Shown: in pieces, positions 37,717-48,277 of the stretch
Position numbering within the stretch: position 1 is the stretch's first letter
How the letters are laid out: the number at the start of each line of letters is the position of its first letter
DNA from: Theobroma cacao
Lineage: Eukaryota > Streptophyta > Magnoliopsida > Malvales > Malvaceae
DNA: 64,000 nt
Assembly: GCF_000208745.1 (NCBI RefSeq)
Contig: NC_030855.1
Location: forward strand, 19,866,616 to 19,930,615
Direction of reading: 5' to 3'
Made by a program: the position numbers and the translations under genes
The notes under the pieces: model-generated
Database searches by the model: none
Told to the model about the DNA's origin: nothing
What the model saw: only the letters and a program-made list of their open reading frames with translations

Positions 37717-38124
37717 TGTAGAGGGTTCTTTTGGTTAGGGAGAGAGGATGTATTGCAATGAGTGAATCGGAATACGCTAAAGGTGACAGAGAGGAAGATT
37801 AGAGCAATCCTTGAAGGGTAAGTGCTTTTGGTGGCAGGTGGTGAGGGATGAGAAAAAGTGGAGAAAACGATGGATTACAACGAATAGGAAAGGCTCAATG
37901 GAAAGAATGATTGGAGGAATTTAGAAAAAACTTTTAGGATAATCTCTACTGAGTTTCTAATTGTTTCTCCTTACCTTCCAACCTTCAAAGCTCTCATATT
38001 TATACTAAACAGGAACACTTTCTTAGGAGTTGTTAAAAGAGCACATTCAATCATAGGAGAACGTGCTTGTCATAGAAGAACAGTTAAAGAACAGTTTACA
38101 GGATATTAAAAGAATGACCATGTA
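37717..38124 (-). repeat. 3' LTR of the Ty3-like element (recognisable part)
   Basis: Matches the right LTR from TGTAGAGGG to the AAGAATGACCATGTAG stretch, then diverges. It begins TG next to the target duplication. TATTTATA at 37997-38004 is the TATA box on the minus strand. The outer U3 part seen in the right LTR, including the 27-bp repeats, is not found here, so this copy is shortened or replaced. Confidence 0.8.
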
Positions 38125-38938
38125 GTTTAAGATAGTAGGGTGAAGTAGAGATGTGTGTAGAAAAAGATTTCATAAGAAAATTTAAAGAGTTAGATTCCTA
38201 CTAGGAAAATAATTTTTGAAATCTATAACTACGAGAGAATAGTTCTGTAAAAATTCACAATCAATTCTCAAAGGCTCTTCTTTAAAATTTTGAACAAGTA
38301 AGTTTTATTTACATCAATATTGTGTTTGTTTCTTTCTTTTGCTTTTTTTTTTTTGTATGTATATGTTTAGAGGTGCTTTTGCATTTAGAATAGTTCTAGA
38401 TGCTTCCTTACATGGAACGCCTGAACCACTTAGAATAGTTTGCCTGCTGTAGGAAAATTTTATTATTAAAAATTTCATTCATAGTGGAAATATTTAAATG
38501 AATGACAAACCTTGAGATTTAAGGATTTTATAAATTTCCCTAGAGAGATTGGTTGTGTAAAAACTCATAATGAACTTCTAAGGCTTTTTCCTAATTTTTT
38601 TTAGCATATATATATGGCTTATAGACTATAAAGATACTTATATATAAAAAAATTGAACAGAAAATGGACACCTCTTGGAAGTTAGAATGAATACTACTTG
38701 TTATTTTATTTTATTTTAACATAGAGGGAGTATTTATTTATTTACTATTGCTTATTTTTTTTTAAGGATTTTTTTTTGTTTAGTGATTTATATATATATA
38801 TATATATCTTTATTGGTTTTGTTTAGCATAAAGGAATAATCAAACAAATATGATGCACAAATAAGAATAAATAAATAAACACGGGATATTAATACATAAG
38901 TAGGAATAGTACTGTATAAGTACTTATTTGGTTGTCTT
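38125..38938. other. Unassigned DNA inside the LTR element
   Basis: AT-rich. Two loosely similar blocks near 38215-38310 and 38530-38610 share a GAGA...TTGTGTAAAAACTCA...TTCTAAGGCT-like pattern, perhaps pieces of further transposon leaders. A TA run lies near 38790-38808. No coding signal. Confidence 0.35.
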
Positions 38939-38960
38939 TGTGTCATTTGTGCTTGTAGGA

Positions 38961-39810
38961 ATTTTGCTACTTCTTCTAATAGCCAGAACTCGTTTTACCC
39001 CAAAGTCCGTTATGGTGAGCCTAGTAGGGCTGTTCTTGGAAAAAAAAGGAAAAATGCTATTACAACCTCTCTTTCTAAGAGAATGCAAGTAGAGAAAACT
39101 GGTGAAGTACCTCTTGTGCTAGAAAATTGGGATGATGGTGTCATCAGGGAAGAAGGAGAAGATTGCTTTTAAGAAGCAGTGCGTGTAAAACAGGTAAATA
39201 GGCATCCATGTGCATCTGTTAGCTATCATTGGGATTGTATTTGTAATGAAGCCGTTACAGATAAAAAGTGTTCCATCCTAAGAGTGTCAATACTGAAGTT
39301 TAGATTTGAACATGGTGAATTCCCTCTTTCAGTCATTAAATTTTGGATATAATTCATTATGGATCCAAGGTTGGGATGAATGGGTAAAGAAAGTCCTGAA
39401 GAATTACACTTATGTGACTGTTCTCAACAATGTTGGAGTCCTTGACGCTGTAAGAGTCGCCACAAAATCTGCATTTGTCGGGAATCCAAAATTGAAGTAT
39501 GGCGCGCTATTCTTGCACAGTGGAATACCTTTTCACATACCATGGTTACTGCTTGGGCACTACTTTAGTGATTGTTTCTTCCCCATAGGCAGACATTTCT
39601 CTCGAAGAATTACAGAAGATGGTGGGTCTTATGGAAGATGTTTTTTTCTCTGGTTGTCAGATTAAATGCCTTGACGCTTGCATGGTTAAGGCCAAAGGAT
39701 ACGTTATGATAAAGGTTAACAGACCTAGCATAGAGGTTGAGATAAAAGAGCTTGACGTACGGAAGACAGCCTCTCCAATTTTGAGAATGATAAATCCTCC
39801 TGCCCTCTGA
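38961..39810 (+). pseudogene. Plant mobile domain (PMD) relic
   Basis: Translated pieces around GWDEWVKKVLKNYTYV and GVLDAVRVATKS (39375-39470), then, after a frame change, WRAILAQWNTFSHTMVTAW (39500-39562), resemble the plant mobile domain found in MAIN/MAIL proteins and in transposons. A further stretch (SLEELQKMVGLMEDVF and on to 39810) follows a CCCCATAG acceptor-like site. Frameshifts and a stop break it. It lies antisense to the gag of the surrounding LTR element. The 38961-39170 open stretch upstream may be part of the same gene but has no family signature. The domain call rests on pattern memory. Confidence 0.5.
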
Positions 39811-40074
39811 ATTTCATACTTAGTAAGCTTTTCCTTGTTCTTCTTTTTCTGATATTGTAAACTTGTTCTCCAAAGTGAACATTTACTTTGCTTTCTTCGT
39901 GGCTTTTATTGAGTTGCTTGGTTTCATATTTCATTCTTTTCGAACATATGAATGTTTCACAAATATTGTTGTGTGTGGCCAAAAAGGATTCTTAACTTAA
40001 TATTAGGGAGAATAATCCTTAGCCTAATAAGAAGAAGAATGACATATTACGTTGGTGTTTAAAGCTACAACTTT

Positions 40075-40290
40075 TTTGTGAATAGCAAACAATGACCAAG
40101 AAATGAGCACTGAAGCTTGCGATCAATTTGTGAATAGCAAACTATGGCCAAGAAGTGAGCCATAAAGCTTGCGACCAATTTATGAATAGCAAACTATGGC
40201 TAAGAGGTGAGCGATAAAGCGTGCGACCAATATGTGAATAGTAAACTATGGCCAAGAAGTGAGCGATAAAGCTTGCGGTCAATAGCGTAA
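40075..40290. repeat. 52-bp tandem repeat, about four copies
   Basis: AATAGCAAAC (or AATAGTAAAC) recurs at 40081, 40133, 40185 and 40237, an exact 52-base period. Units carry TATGGCCAAGAAGTGAGC and AAGCTTGCGACCAA with few changes. The array lies in the internal part of the LTR element, between the mobile-domain relic and gag. Confidence 0.92.
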
Positions 40291-40580
40291 TATTATTACG
40301 CCCAGATTATGAGCGTTTAAAGCTTGCGGATGTAATATGAATTATATGGTGAAGGATTCAAACCTTTACGACCAAGTAAAACAATAATATTGTAGACAAA
40401 ACAAGAATGGTAAAACTTGCAGCTGAAAATGAATTTACTTTTTTGCAAATATCAAATTTTGAATTATCCTATCCTCCATGGATATATCAAATAAATTAAA
40501 AAAATATCAAATTTTGAATACATGAAATAATCGTAGTAGAAATCATATACATATCATGCATGAGCGAGAAACAGGTTATT

Positions 40581-41223
40581 CTATATCCTATTATTTCCAA
40601 CCATTATTTCTTCTGCTTGCACTTTCTTATAAAATATTTTGCGTAGATCTCTACATTCAGCAAGTGAATGATTGACTGTACAGTAATAGTCACAATACCT
40701 TGGATTGAACTTCTCTTCTATCGTTGGAAGTCTCGATACGTAAGGTAAATTTATTTGCCTGTCTCTAATCCATTCTTGAAAAAGTGCCCTTACTCTATCA
40801 AGAGAAGCTAAAAATGAAAGAGGTGCAACAATCTCTTCATCTTGTCTTCTTTTAAAGTTGTCACACCTTGGTCTCAAGTTTTCTCATGGTCCTCTTTTTT
40901 ATTTACCTCCTCATTGAATTATGTTCACAGTAGAGGTGTTTCGTCTATTGAAACAATTAGCTCATTTTTGCCTAAAAACCCTATTATTGGTACATCGTGT
41001 AGCTTCTACTAAAGTGGCAAAAGTAGAAAGAGGTAAATTTTCCAAATGCACCCTATATTCATCGAACATACCTTGGATGCATACATTGACCAACTCTTTC
41101 TCATCGTGAGAATCTTGTATATCCTATCAAAGTTCCTTGAACCGCTAGATGTACTTCATAAGATCCTCTCTTGCCTTTTGATGTTCTCTCCCCAAGTCAA
41201 TAAGGGTCACCTTCTCTTGGGTA
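40581..41223 (-). pseudogene. Second part of the Ty3-like gag
   Basis: Minus-strand continuation of gag after the hAT-like insert. It has DLGREHQKAREDLMKY and VHLENLPLSTFATLVEA, typical of plant Ty3 gag, followed by a region with RYCDYYCTVNHSLAECRDLR, which resembles the Cys/His segment found after gag. Several in-frame stops make it non-functional. It joins the piece at 42379-43056. Confidence 0.8.
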
Positions 41224-41231
41224 GAAAAGAA
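41224..41231. repeat. Left 8-bp target duplication of the hAT-like element
   Basis: GAAAAGAA, identical to 42379-42386. Confidence 0.9.
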
Positions 41232-41959
41232 TAGGGATGTCAACAAGTACTCTACCCGGTTGCACAAGGTTAAGATACTTCATAAACGGGTTCGGGTCGG
41301 AATTTCACTACCCGAATCGAGTTCGAGTAAGGTTTCGATACCACCCTTTGGGTACCCGTTACCCGAACCCGATTACTATTTATAAGTATTTTATTATTAT
41401 TTTAATAATTAAATTAAAATTTTGCAATTTTTACTAACTTTATAAGTAATTTTTTGTTAAAAACTAACTAATATATGAAAAGTATGGTTATTCTAATTAT
41501 TAATATGATGACATTAATATATTTAAATTAAAAAATTATTAGATTGTTTATTATGTTTAAATAATTTGAATATTATATCATATTATAAAGGAATATAATT
41601 ACTATTATATATATACTTTTAATATAAATATATTTACTTTCTATTTTGTTTTAATATTACAAAAATTATGACTTATAAAATTATTAATTATAATATATAA
41701 ACCATTATTTGTATAATCTTATAATATATATACTTAAAGAAAGCTTTTGAAATTAGAATAGTTTGGGAACCTAAATGTTTTTTTTAATTTCATGAAATTA
41801 AGAACAAATCTTTATAATTAATTAAATCAATTTATGAAACTATTATTATTAATTAACTTGTAATATCTTTTAATATATATAGTTTATATATTGTGTTAAT
41901 TTATAAGGAATATAATTACTATTTTATATATTAAAATATTTTTTATATATGCGTGTGTN

Positions 41960-41994
<35 letters not shown>

Positions 41995-42378
41995 TATGTA
42001 CTTTAAATATAAATATATTTACTTTTTATTTTGTATTAACATTGTAAAAATTATAACTCATAAAATTATTAATTACAGTATATATACCTTTGTTTATATA
42101 AACTTATAATATATAAATCTAAAGGGAAGTTACGAGATTAGAAAAGTTAATTGGGTAATTGGGTACCCATGAAGAAGATTTTAATAATTCTTTTATTTAA
42201 TCGGGTATTTAAACGGGTTAGAGTAATTATAGGGTAGTGGGAATGTATTAAGGTTAGGGTTAGGGTTGTAATTTTCAAATTATTCGAGTAGTTAATAGAG
42301 TTAGGGTATTTAATTTTTAATAAGGTTAAGGTTCGGGTACCTCAAAATTAATGGGTACCCTATCCGTTAACATCCCTA
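41232..42378. mobile_element. 1,147-bp hAT-like non-autonomous element inside gag
   Basis: Begins TAGGGATGTCAAC and ends with the inverse, GTTAACATCCCTA, giving terminal inverted repeats with one change in 13 bases. Subterminal GGGTACCC and CGGGT motifs also face each other. Perfect 8-base copies of GAAAAGAA flank it, and gag resumes on both sides. The interior is extremely AT-rich with no transposase frame and includes TA runs near 41960-41998 and one unresolved base at 41959. Confidence 0.9.
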
Positions 42379-42386
42379 GAAAAGAA
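42379..42386. repeat. Right 8-bp target duplication of the hAT-like element
   Basis: GAAAAGAA, identical to 41224-41231. Confidence 0.9.
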
Positions 42387-43056
42387 TTTTTTCTCTAAAC
42401 ATTCTACACATTTGGTTCCAAGAGTCAACTAAGCCGAGAGTGTGATTAACATACTGGGTGTAGGCTTTCTCAGTAAGAAACTTGGAGAACTCTTTCAATT
42501 TTAGATCATGATTCAAGCCTACGACTCCCAAGGTTTCTACAAATTTCATTGCATGTTCTCGAGCATCATTGGTCTTACCATTGAATTGTTTGAATTTTGT
42601 GCTGGTGTAATCTTTGAGGTATGGCTTAGCAGCTACTTTAGCAAGATAGGGTAGTTTCAAATCAAACTTTGAGAAGTTGAGACTCGTACTCTTCTGATCA
42701 AGTAGTTTCTCTAATTCTTCCTTCGTGACAAAACTTTGAGCGTTAGTAGTAAGAGTTACCATGATCGGATTGCTTATAATAGAAGGATGAGTGGTATTGA
42801 GGAGTGAGTCAGTACTGCTCTCTCATTTTCCTCTGTTTCCATTATTATTAACCAAGTTAGTGGTATTTTCTACTGGTATAGGCAGAGGCTGAGAAGTTGT
42901 GGCAGTTGAGGATGCAAATTGGTTAATGGTCTCCATTATCCTCTTATTGTTTTCTTCTAAGACTTGCATTCTTTCTTGGGAGGCTTGGAGCATTTTCATA
43001 AGCTCTTGGACATAAGTAAGGACGGGTATTTCTTGGTTGTTGGGTGAACTCTCCAT
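42379..43056 (-). pseudogene. First part of the Ty3-like gag
   Basis: The N-terminal frame begins at an ATG at 43056 (MESSPNNQEIP) and has a coiled-coil-like segment near residues 17-45 (MLQASQERMQVLEENNKRI). After a frame break it continues at 42762 with the gag core FNGKTNDAREHAMKFVETLG and SWNQMCRMF, where the hAT-like element cuts it. The core matches the plant retrotransposon gag pattern. Confidence 0.85.
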
Positions 43057-43103
43057 ATCTTCAAATAAAAATTTTCAGCTAATTTTCACTTATTGCAATC
43101 ACT

Positions 43104-43125
43104 CATCCTAGTGCAGTTGCCAAAA
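43104..43125 (-). promoter_or_regulatory. Possible primer-binding site of the LTR element
   Basis: Directly inside the right LTR the minus strand reads TTTTGGCAACTGCACTAGGA, which recalls the TTTGGCGACTCCACTGGGGA type seen after the 5' LTR of many plant Ty3 elements. The match is imperfect. Confidence 0.4.
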
Positions 43126-44034
43126 TGTTGAAGGTTATTTTGGTTAGAGAAAGAGGACGTGTTCCAATGAGTGAATCAGAATACGTCAGAGGCGACAGAG
43201 AGGAAGATTGGACCAGTCCTTGAAGTGTAAGTGCTTTGGATGACAAGTAGTGAGAGATGAGAAAAAGTAGAGAAAACAACAAATTACAGAAAATGAGAAA
43301 GGCTCAATGGAAATAATGCTTGGAGAAGTTTAGAGAGAGCTTTTAGGATAATCTCTGTTGAGTTTCTAATGGTTTCTCCTTACCTTCCAACCTTCAAGGC
43401 TCTTTTATTTATACTAAACAAGAACACTTTCCTAGGAGTTGTTAGGAAAGCACGTTCAATCATGGGAGAACGTGCTTGTCATGAAAGAGCAATTAAAGAA
43501 TGATTTAAGGGATATTAAAAGAATGACCACGTAGTTGGGCAGTGGGCGTCAGTTTTTGGTAAATGAAGTAGTGGCATTTGATAGTGCGCCACGTGTATTT
43601 TTAAGGTGTAAGGAAAGAAAAATGGTAAAATACATGTACTTCAAGGAAAAGTTAAAAGGAAGTCCTTTTAACAATCTCCATATCTGAGCCACCAAACTAA
43701 ACTCTCTAGAACATCCTAAATGTGAAGATAACTCATGAACCCTACCATTTATTCTGAGTTACTTTCACTTCCCCATACAAACAATTGTTCAATGCTTGTC
43801 CCTGAGTGTTTCTGCGCTCGGAACACTCTTCGGTACTCTCACACTAGGAACATCCTTGAGCACTTTCGGGCTAGAAACACCTCTGGGCACTTCTACATTT
43901 GGAACACTCTAGCGCTTTTACGCTTGGAACACCCTTGGGTGCTTCCATGCTTGGAACACCCCTGATGTAATTTTTCTGTAAACAGTACTTCAAAAATAAT
44001 AGTTAACCAGAATTGGACATCTACAAACATTAAC
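43126..44034 (-). repeat. 5' LTR of the Ty3-like element
   Basis: About 909 bases, from the TG at 43126 (start of U5 on the plus view) to the target duplication at 44035. The TATA box is TATTTATA at 43406-43413, read as TATAAATA on the minus strand, placing U3 at 43.4-44.0 kb. U3 contains a 27-bp tandem repeat. The outer end reads TTAAC(A) rather than a clean CA. Confidence 0.7.
43811..43965. repeat. 27-bp minisatellite in the LTR U3
   Basis: About five and a half diverged units of 27 bases, each with GGAACA(C/T)-like cores. The plus-strand translation shows the period as nine-residue steps (ARNTLRYSH, TRNILEHFR, ARNTSGHFY, IWNTLALLR). It sits upstream of the minus-strand TATA box, where enhancer repeats are known in some plant LTRs. 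Confidence 0.8.
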
Positions 44035-45091
44035 AACATCTTGCATAGGACACAAATGAGAGGTACCAAAGAATCCCACTCTCAACTTCAACTCCACTTA
44101 GACTTCATGATGAATATGCTTTTGTTGATCAACAGGAGTTCACAAAATCAGTTGGTGCCTTGCAGTATCTTTTTTTTAACCGACCCATGTATAAGCTTTG
44201 GCAATTAATAACCTATCAAAATTCGTGCTCAAATCAACTCAACAAACATCATCAAGCCATAAAAGAGTCGTCAAATACTTGATGACAACCTTATTTCATG
44301 GTCTTTTACTCAACAAAAAATGTCAGCTCAAACGTTCAATTTTTTTTATACTTAAAAGAAGTCCCAAAAGGGTTATCTCATTTTACTACGTATATAAGTT
44401 TAAAGAGTGGTCACGCCAAGTCTTCAACAAGGGGGTTTTAAATGACTATAGTAGGTTTCAATTTGTAATGATATTGTAGTGACTCTTAGTAGTAGGCTTC
44501 AATCAACTCTTCTGGAATAAATATTAATTTTTTAGTATGTAAATAAATATTATCACATTAATTTTATTAAATTATTTTCAACAATTCTTTTATAAATAAA
44601 TAAAAAAAACCATGACAAAATGCGAGCTAAATTCTAGTATTCTTAATGGCAAGATATCTACCATAGCATATATTGACTACCTTGGAAGCACACCTATCTC
44701 TAGGAGTTCTAATTAAAAGGCAAAAGACAATAACTAGGTAAAGGCTGAAAGCCAAAGCATCGCAGTAGTGGTCTTTGAGCTTACATGGGTGCAATCTCCA
44801 CCGATAGAATTGGAGCTCAATTTCCTATCAGCACCAGTGGCCTATTATGACAATCAAAGTGCCATCTATATTTTTGTTAATCAAATATTTCACACTAAGA
44901 TGAAACATCTAGCATTAAATTACTTCTTTGTACGAGAAAAGTTTAACCAAGGACAACTTATTCTCAACCATGCCCCAAGCTCTCATTAGCTAGAAAATCT
45001 CCGAACTAAACCTTTATGCAAGACCAGATTTAAACTCTTACTGTCCAAGATTGGTGTCAGAAATGGTTCCATCATCTTCAGAGGCATATAA

Positions 45092-45950
45092 GAAGGAAAA
45101 GTGATCCAAAATGCAAAACAAATCAGGCTGATAGATCCGATAAAGATCGGTGACAAATACACAAAGATTGATAGATAATACTGCCTCTAGTTTGAATCAA
45201 TGTAATCCATGTTTAAGTTTAAAGTTTACTCATTCAAATACACATATTATCCTCTCGCTTATCAACGTACGGTAGTAAAAAGCATGCTTTTCCTTTTCAA
45301 ATCAAGTCTACAATCTTCAATTCTTTAATCTAAACATGGACTATAGTCTTTTCCTTGCCCATTATAAGTGACAACATTTCATTATCAAAAAGAAAAAGTG
45401 ACAACATTTTTCTAATTAACTAGGCAACTCATAGCTTCTAGGATTAGATTTTGGGGGNNNNNNNNNNNNNNNNNNNNNNNNNNNTTTGGGGGGGGGGGGG
45501 GGGGGGGGGTAGGTAACATCACTTTTAGTAATTTCTTTTTCTCCACTTGCTTATGCACAAGAAGTTAATTTAAAGGTGAAGAATGAAAATGGAAGGTTCT
45601 TTCCCATTTTCTCCCTACAATTTTTCTATTTTCATAGCCTGCCTATAACTAAGGATAGAGACCGGATTTAAAAATTACAAGGGTTAATACCGTTTTAGGT
45701 TAAAATTAAAATAAATAAATAAATAAAAGAACCATGAAGTATATTAAATTGGGCTCTCTGTGGCAGAAGGTTCTTTCTACTTCCTCTGTTGGTAAAGCTT
45801 CGTATGCATTGGGTATAAGCCAAACCATCTTAGCTAGCTAGTTACTCGGTGGCTATCCCCTTCCATTCGTTTTATGTAGGAGACGTGATCTGCTTCTTTG
45901 GATTTTGGAATAAAATTCAATTTATTAAACTAAAAAACAAAAATAAAAAT
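45092..45950. other. Spacer with an assembly gap before ATG12
   Basis: No gene seen. A gap of 27 Ns (45458-45484) is flanked by G runs, and a run of about 22 Gs follows at 45488-45509. The unresolved base count is probably larger or smaller than 27. A TAAATAAATAAATAAA run lies near 45713. Confidence 0.7.
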
Positions 45951-45954
45951 AAAT

Positions 45955-46067
45955 TGGGCCCGTTTGGGATTCGACTATAAGGGGTCAAAATCTAATATCC
46001 TTAGACATAGGCTTACATTGAGCTCAATTCTGCTATCTAACCTCGGCCCAAGTTTCACCATGGCCCA
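45955..46067 (+). promoter_or_regulatory. Site II (TGGGCC) motifs in the ATG12 promoter
   Basis: TGGGCC occurs at 45955-45960 and its complement GGCCCA at 46045-46050 and 46062-46067, all within 210 bases of the ATG12 start. These are the TCP-type Site II motifs of constitutively expressed plant genes. Confidence 0.45.
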
Positions 46068-46163
46068 TAGAATATTGGAAACTTGAAATCTACCGTGGAA
46101 GTAGCAATTTTCCTTCATCCTTGCTCCGAAATTCATCTGACTCGTGTTTTAGCTCAGGCAACA

Positions 46164-48277
46164 ATGGCAGCCGAGTCACCTACTTCTGTTCGGAAAGGTC
46201 AAAACTATGAACCTTACCCTTCTGATTTCGTATTTCGATTTATCAAAATGTTTAGTAGCCTTAAAATTTTGAGTTTTTGAGCTTCTTTTTTTATATAATT
46301 AATTATTTTTTCTCAATTTCTTTTATTTGGGTTTTTCAATTTGATGCAGTTGTTGTTCATTTGAGAGCAACTGGGGATGCCCCAATACTAAAGCAAGCCA
46401 AATTCAAGGTATTTCTTTGATTTTTATTTGCATTAATTTTAATACCCTCGAGAGGTTTTAGGGGTTCTCCAGTGTAGATTATAGAATAATTTTTTGCGAG
46501 AAAAATTGCAATTTTGATCAAATAATAGGATGAATTTATATGCCCATTAGAGTTTTGATCTTAAAAATTAATTCTTGATAGGGATTAAATTATTTTTGGG
46601 ATGATTTTGTAATTAATTCTTAAATAGATTATGTAAACTGATGGGTTTTTTTTTTTCAATTTTAGGCTTTCTTATTAGAATATGAATTGCATAGAAAAAC
46701 AATTGGAAGTTTTTTGCAGAAATTTAGCTAGTGTTTTTGTTATGGGCCAGAAATATAATGTAGACAAAGCATCTTGTTTCATACATTCTTAGACATGCTT
46801 CGTGTTTTTTATTTCATTGATTTTATTTACAGAATCTGCGGCTTAGTTTTAAATCATGTAAAGCACTTACAAACCAAAGAGCATGTTTTTGATGGCTTAG
46901 GGTTGGACTTCGTAACTAGAAGCTTAGTTTAATATGCACACAAATAAGCTGTACGATTTTTAGTTGATATAATGAAGTGTTGGCACTGGGAATGGAGTTT
47001 TGCGCTTCAGTGTGAGACCATTCCTTAAATCATGTTCTTCAGTATGCTTTAGTCCAATGTTTCAAGGTTCCATATGAAGTATTATAGATAAACTATGCAT
47101 TTGAAGCCAGATTTTTTCATTCAAACACTTCTTGCATGTCAGGGTTGTTATTTGCTGAAATGTATGTTTCTTATGTTAAAAACTTTTGCCATGGCAGATA
47201 CCAGGAACTGACAAATTTGCTAAAGTAATTGATTTTTTACGCCGGCAACTGCACCGGGATACACTGGTAATTGATTTTTGTATATTGTTGTTCTGTCAAA
47301 TTTATTTATATTTGTTGTTTGCATAGTATTAATTTCTTATCCCTTGTTTTGTAGTTTGTGTATGTCAACAGTGCCTTCTCACCAAACCCAGATGAATTAG
47401 TGATTGACCTGTATAATGTAAGTCATAATACTTACACACTCTCTCTTGTTGATGTTAGTTCTGTTAATTATGCTTTTGGGAGTATTTATAGATGCTATAT
47501 TGTGGAATTGACTTGGTGTGTATTCATTCATAGCTAGATTAGCTTAGAAAATTTACTCATTTGGTGATGCAAAGTGTTGTTGTCAGAGCATTGACGCAAC
47601 ATGTTTTTCATTTATATAATGATAATGACAAAGATCACTATACTTCCAACTTTATGGCATTAAACGTGGGCGTAGCATATATTAACTAATGATTTTGATG
47701 GGATCTTTTACTGATTGTCTGTGTTGTCTGCATGTATAGAGAAATTTATTTATCTTAAATCTGCAAATATTGCCCTTTATGTAACATTAATGTTTGGGCC
47801 CAGAATGGCTGAATCAGATGAGTTTTCACATGAAATGGTCCATTACCTCACAGACTCAGTAGCTTGGTCTGTGTATTCTGACAAAAATGTTTATTCAAAT
47901 AAAAAATAGATTCTTATTTACATCTAATGCCTCCACCGTTAGACATTTTGGTTTTTAAGTAGAACCCTTGAAGATTATGACTGCTATCTATCAGCTGCCC
48001 CACATTGGAATTAAAATGAAGAGAAATTTTGTTACTCTTTATTTGCACAATTGCTGAAAAATGGAGTGAATTTTTCTGGTGGGGATGATGCCTTTATAGA
48101 ACTTGCTTGTGTCTCCCAATAAGTTCAATTTTCACAAGCTACATACTTTATTTAATTGCTTAGCTGGTCTTGTCTATGTTTCTCTGTTGTCTGACCATAG
48201 CCGCCTTTGCATTGCAGAATTTTGGTTTTGATGGTAAACTGGTGGTTAATTATGCCTGTTCCATGGCATGGGGCTAA
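46164..48277 (+). CDS. ATG12: ATG12, ubiquitin-like autophagy modifier
   Basis: Five exons (46164-46197, 46350-46408, 47198-47266, 47355-47417, 48218-48277) give 94 residues, the usual plant size. ATG12 is activated by ATG7, passed to ATG10 and joined to ATG5; with ATG16 the conjugate drives ATG8 lipidation on forming autophagosomes in the cytosol. The protein has the single beta-grasp fold: [20 protein letters not shown], then [34 protein letters not shown], and [19 protein letters not shown]. It ends in the glycine needed for conjugation, with no extra tail, so no processing is required. The exons are short and easily missed, since none contains a long open frame. Plant-wide conservation makes the call firm. 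Confidence 0.95.

Larger units (their letters stand above)
37717..44034 (-). mobile_element. Ty3/gypsy-like LTR element, non-autonomous and decayed
   Basis: A 6.3-kb element on the minus strand inserted in the copia remnant. The copia sequence stops after GAACAT (37711-37716) and resumes after AACAT (44035-44039), giving a 4-5 base target duplication. The LTRs share about 400 recognisable bases (37717-38124 and 43126-43531), each with TATAAATA in minus orientation. Only gag is present, interrupted by a hAT-like insert; I found no protease, reverse transcriptase or integrase. The internal part instead holds a plus-strand mobile-domain relic and a 52-bp tandem repeat. By eye the LTRs differ at about one base in six over the first 85 bases, so the insertion is old. 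Confidence 0.82.
35922..45091 (+). mobile_element. Ty1/copia retrotransposon remnant, split by later insertions
   Basis: Fragments of one copia polyprotein appear in the right order in four pieces. Integrase pieces lie at about 35922-36081 (IAERRHK, then ETGLTLMPYASMPL) and 36278-36321. The third piece, 36895-37716, runs from FGCLCY into reverse transcriptase with the catalytic YVDD at 37546-37557. The fourth, 44040-45091, holds the later polymerase, RNase H (YYDNQSA) and the C-terminal end. Stops and frameshifts are present throughout, and part of the reverse transcriptase is deleted near 37420. The 5' half is missing and no LTR was found. Gaps between the pieces are other transposons, listed separately. 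Confidence 0.88.

Noticed and set aside
40288..40299. TAATATTATTAC, similar to the geminivirus origin nonanucleotide
   Set aside because: The exact TAATATTAC is absent, no replication-protein sequence is nearby, and the palindrome belongs to the retroelement interior.
46060..46086. Possible nine-codon uORF before ATG12 (ATG in CACCATGG)
   Set aside because: It overlaps a Site II motif, so it is more likely promoter than transcribed leader; the transcript start would be needed to revive it.
47715..47909. 64-residue open frame inside ATG12 intron 4
   Set aside because: No family match, and skipping the intron gives the exact ATG12 end.
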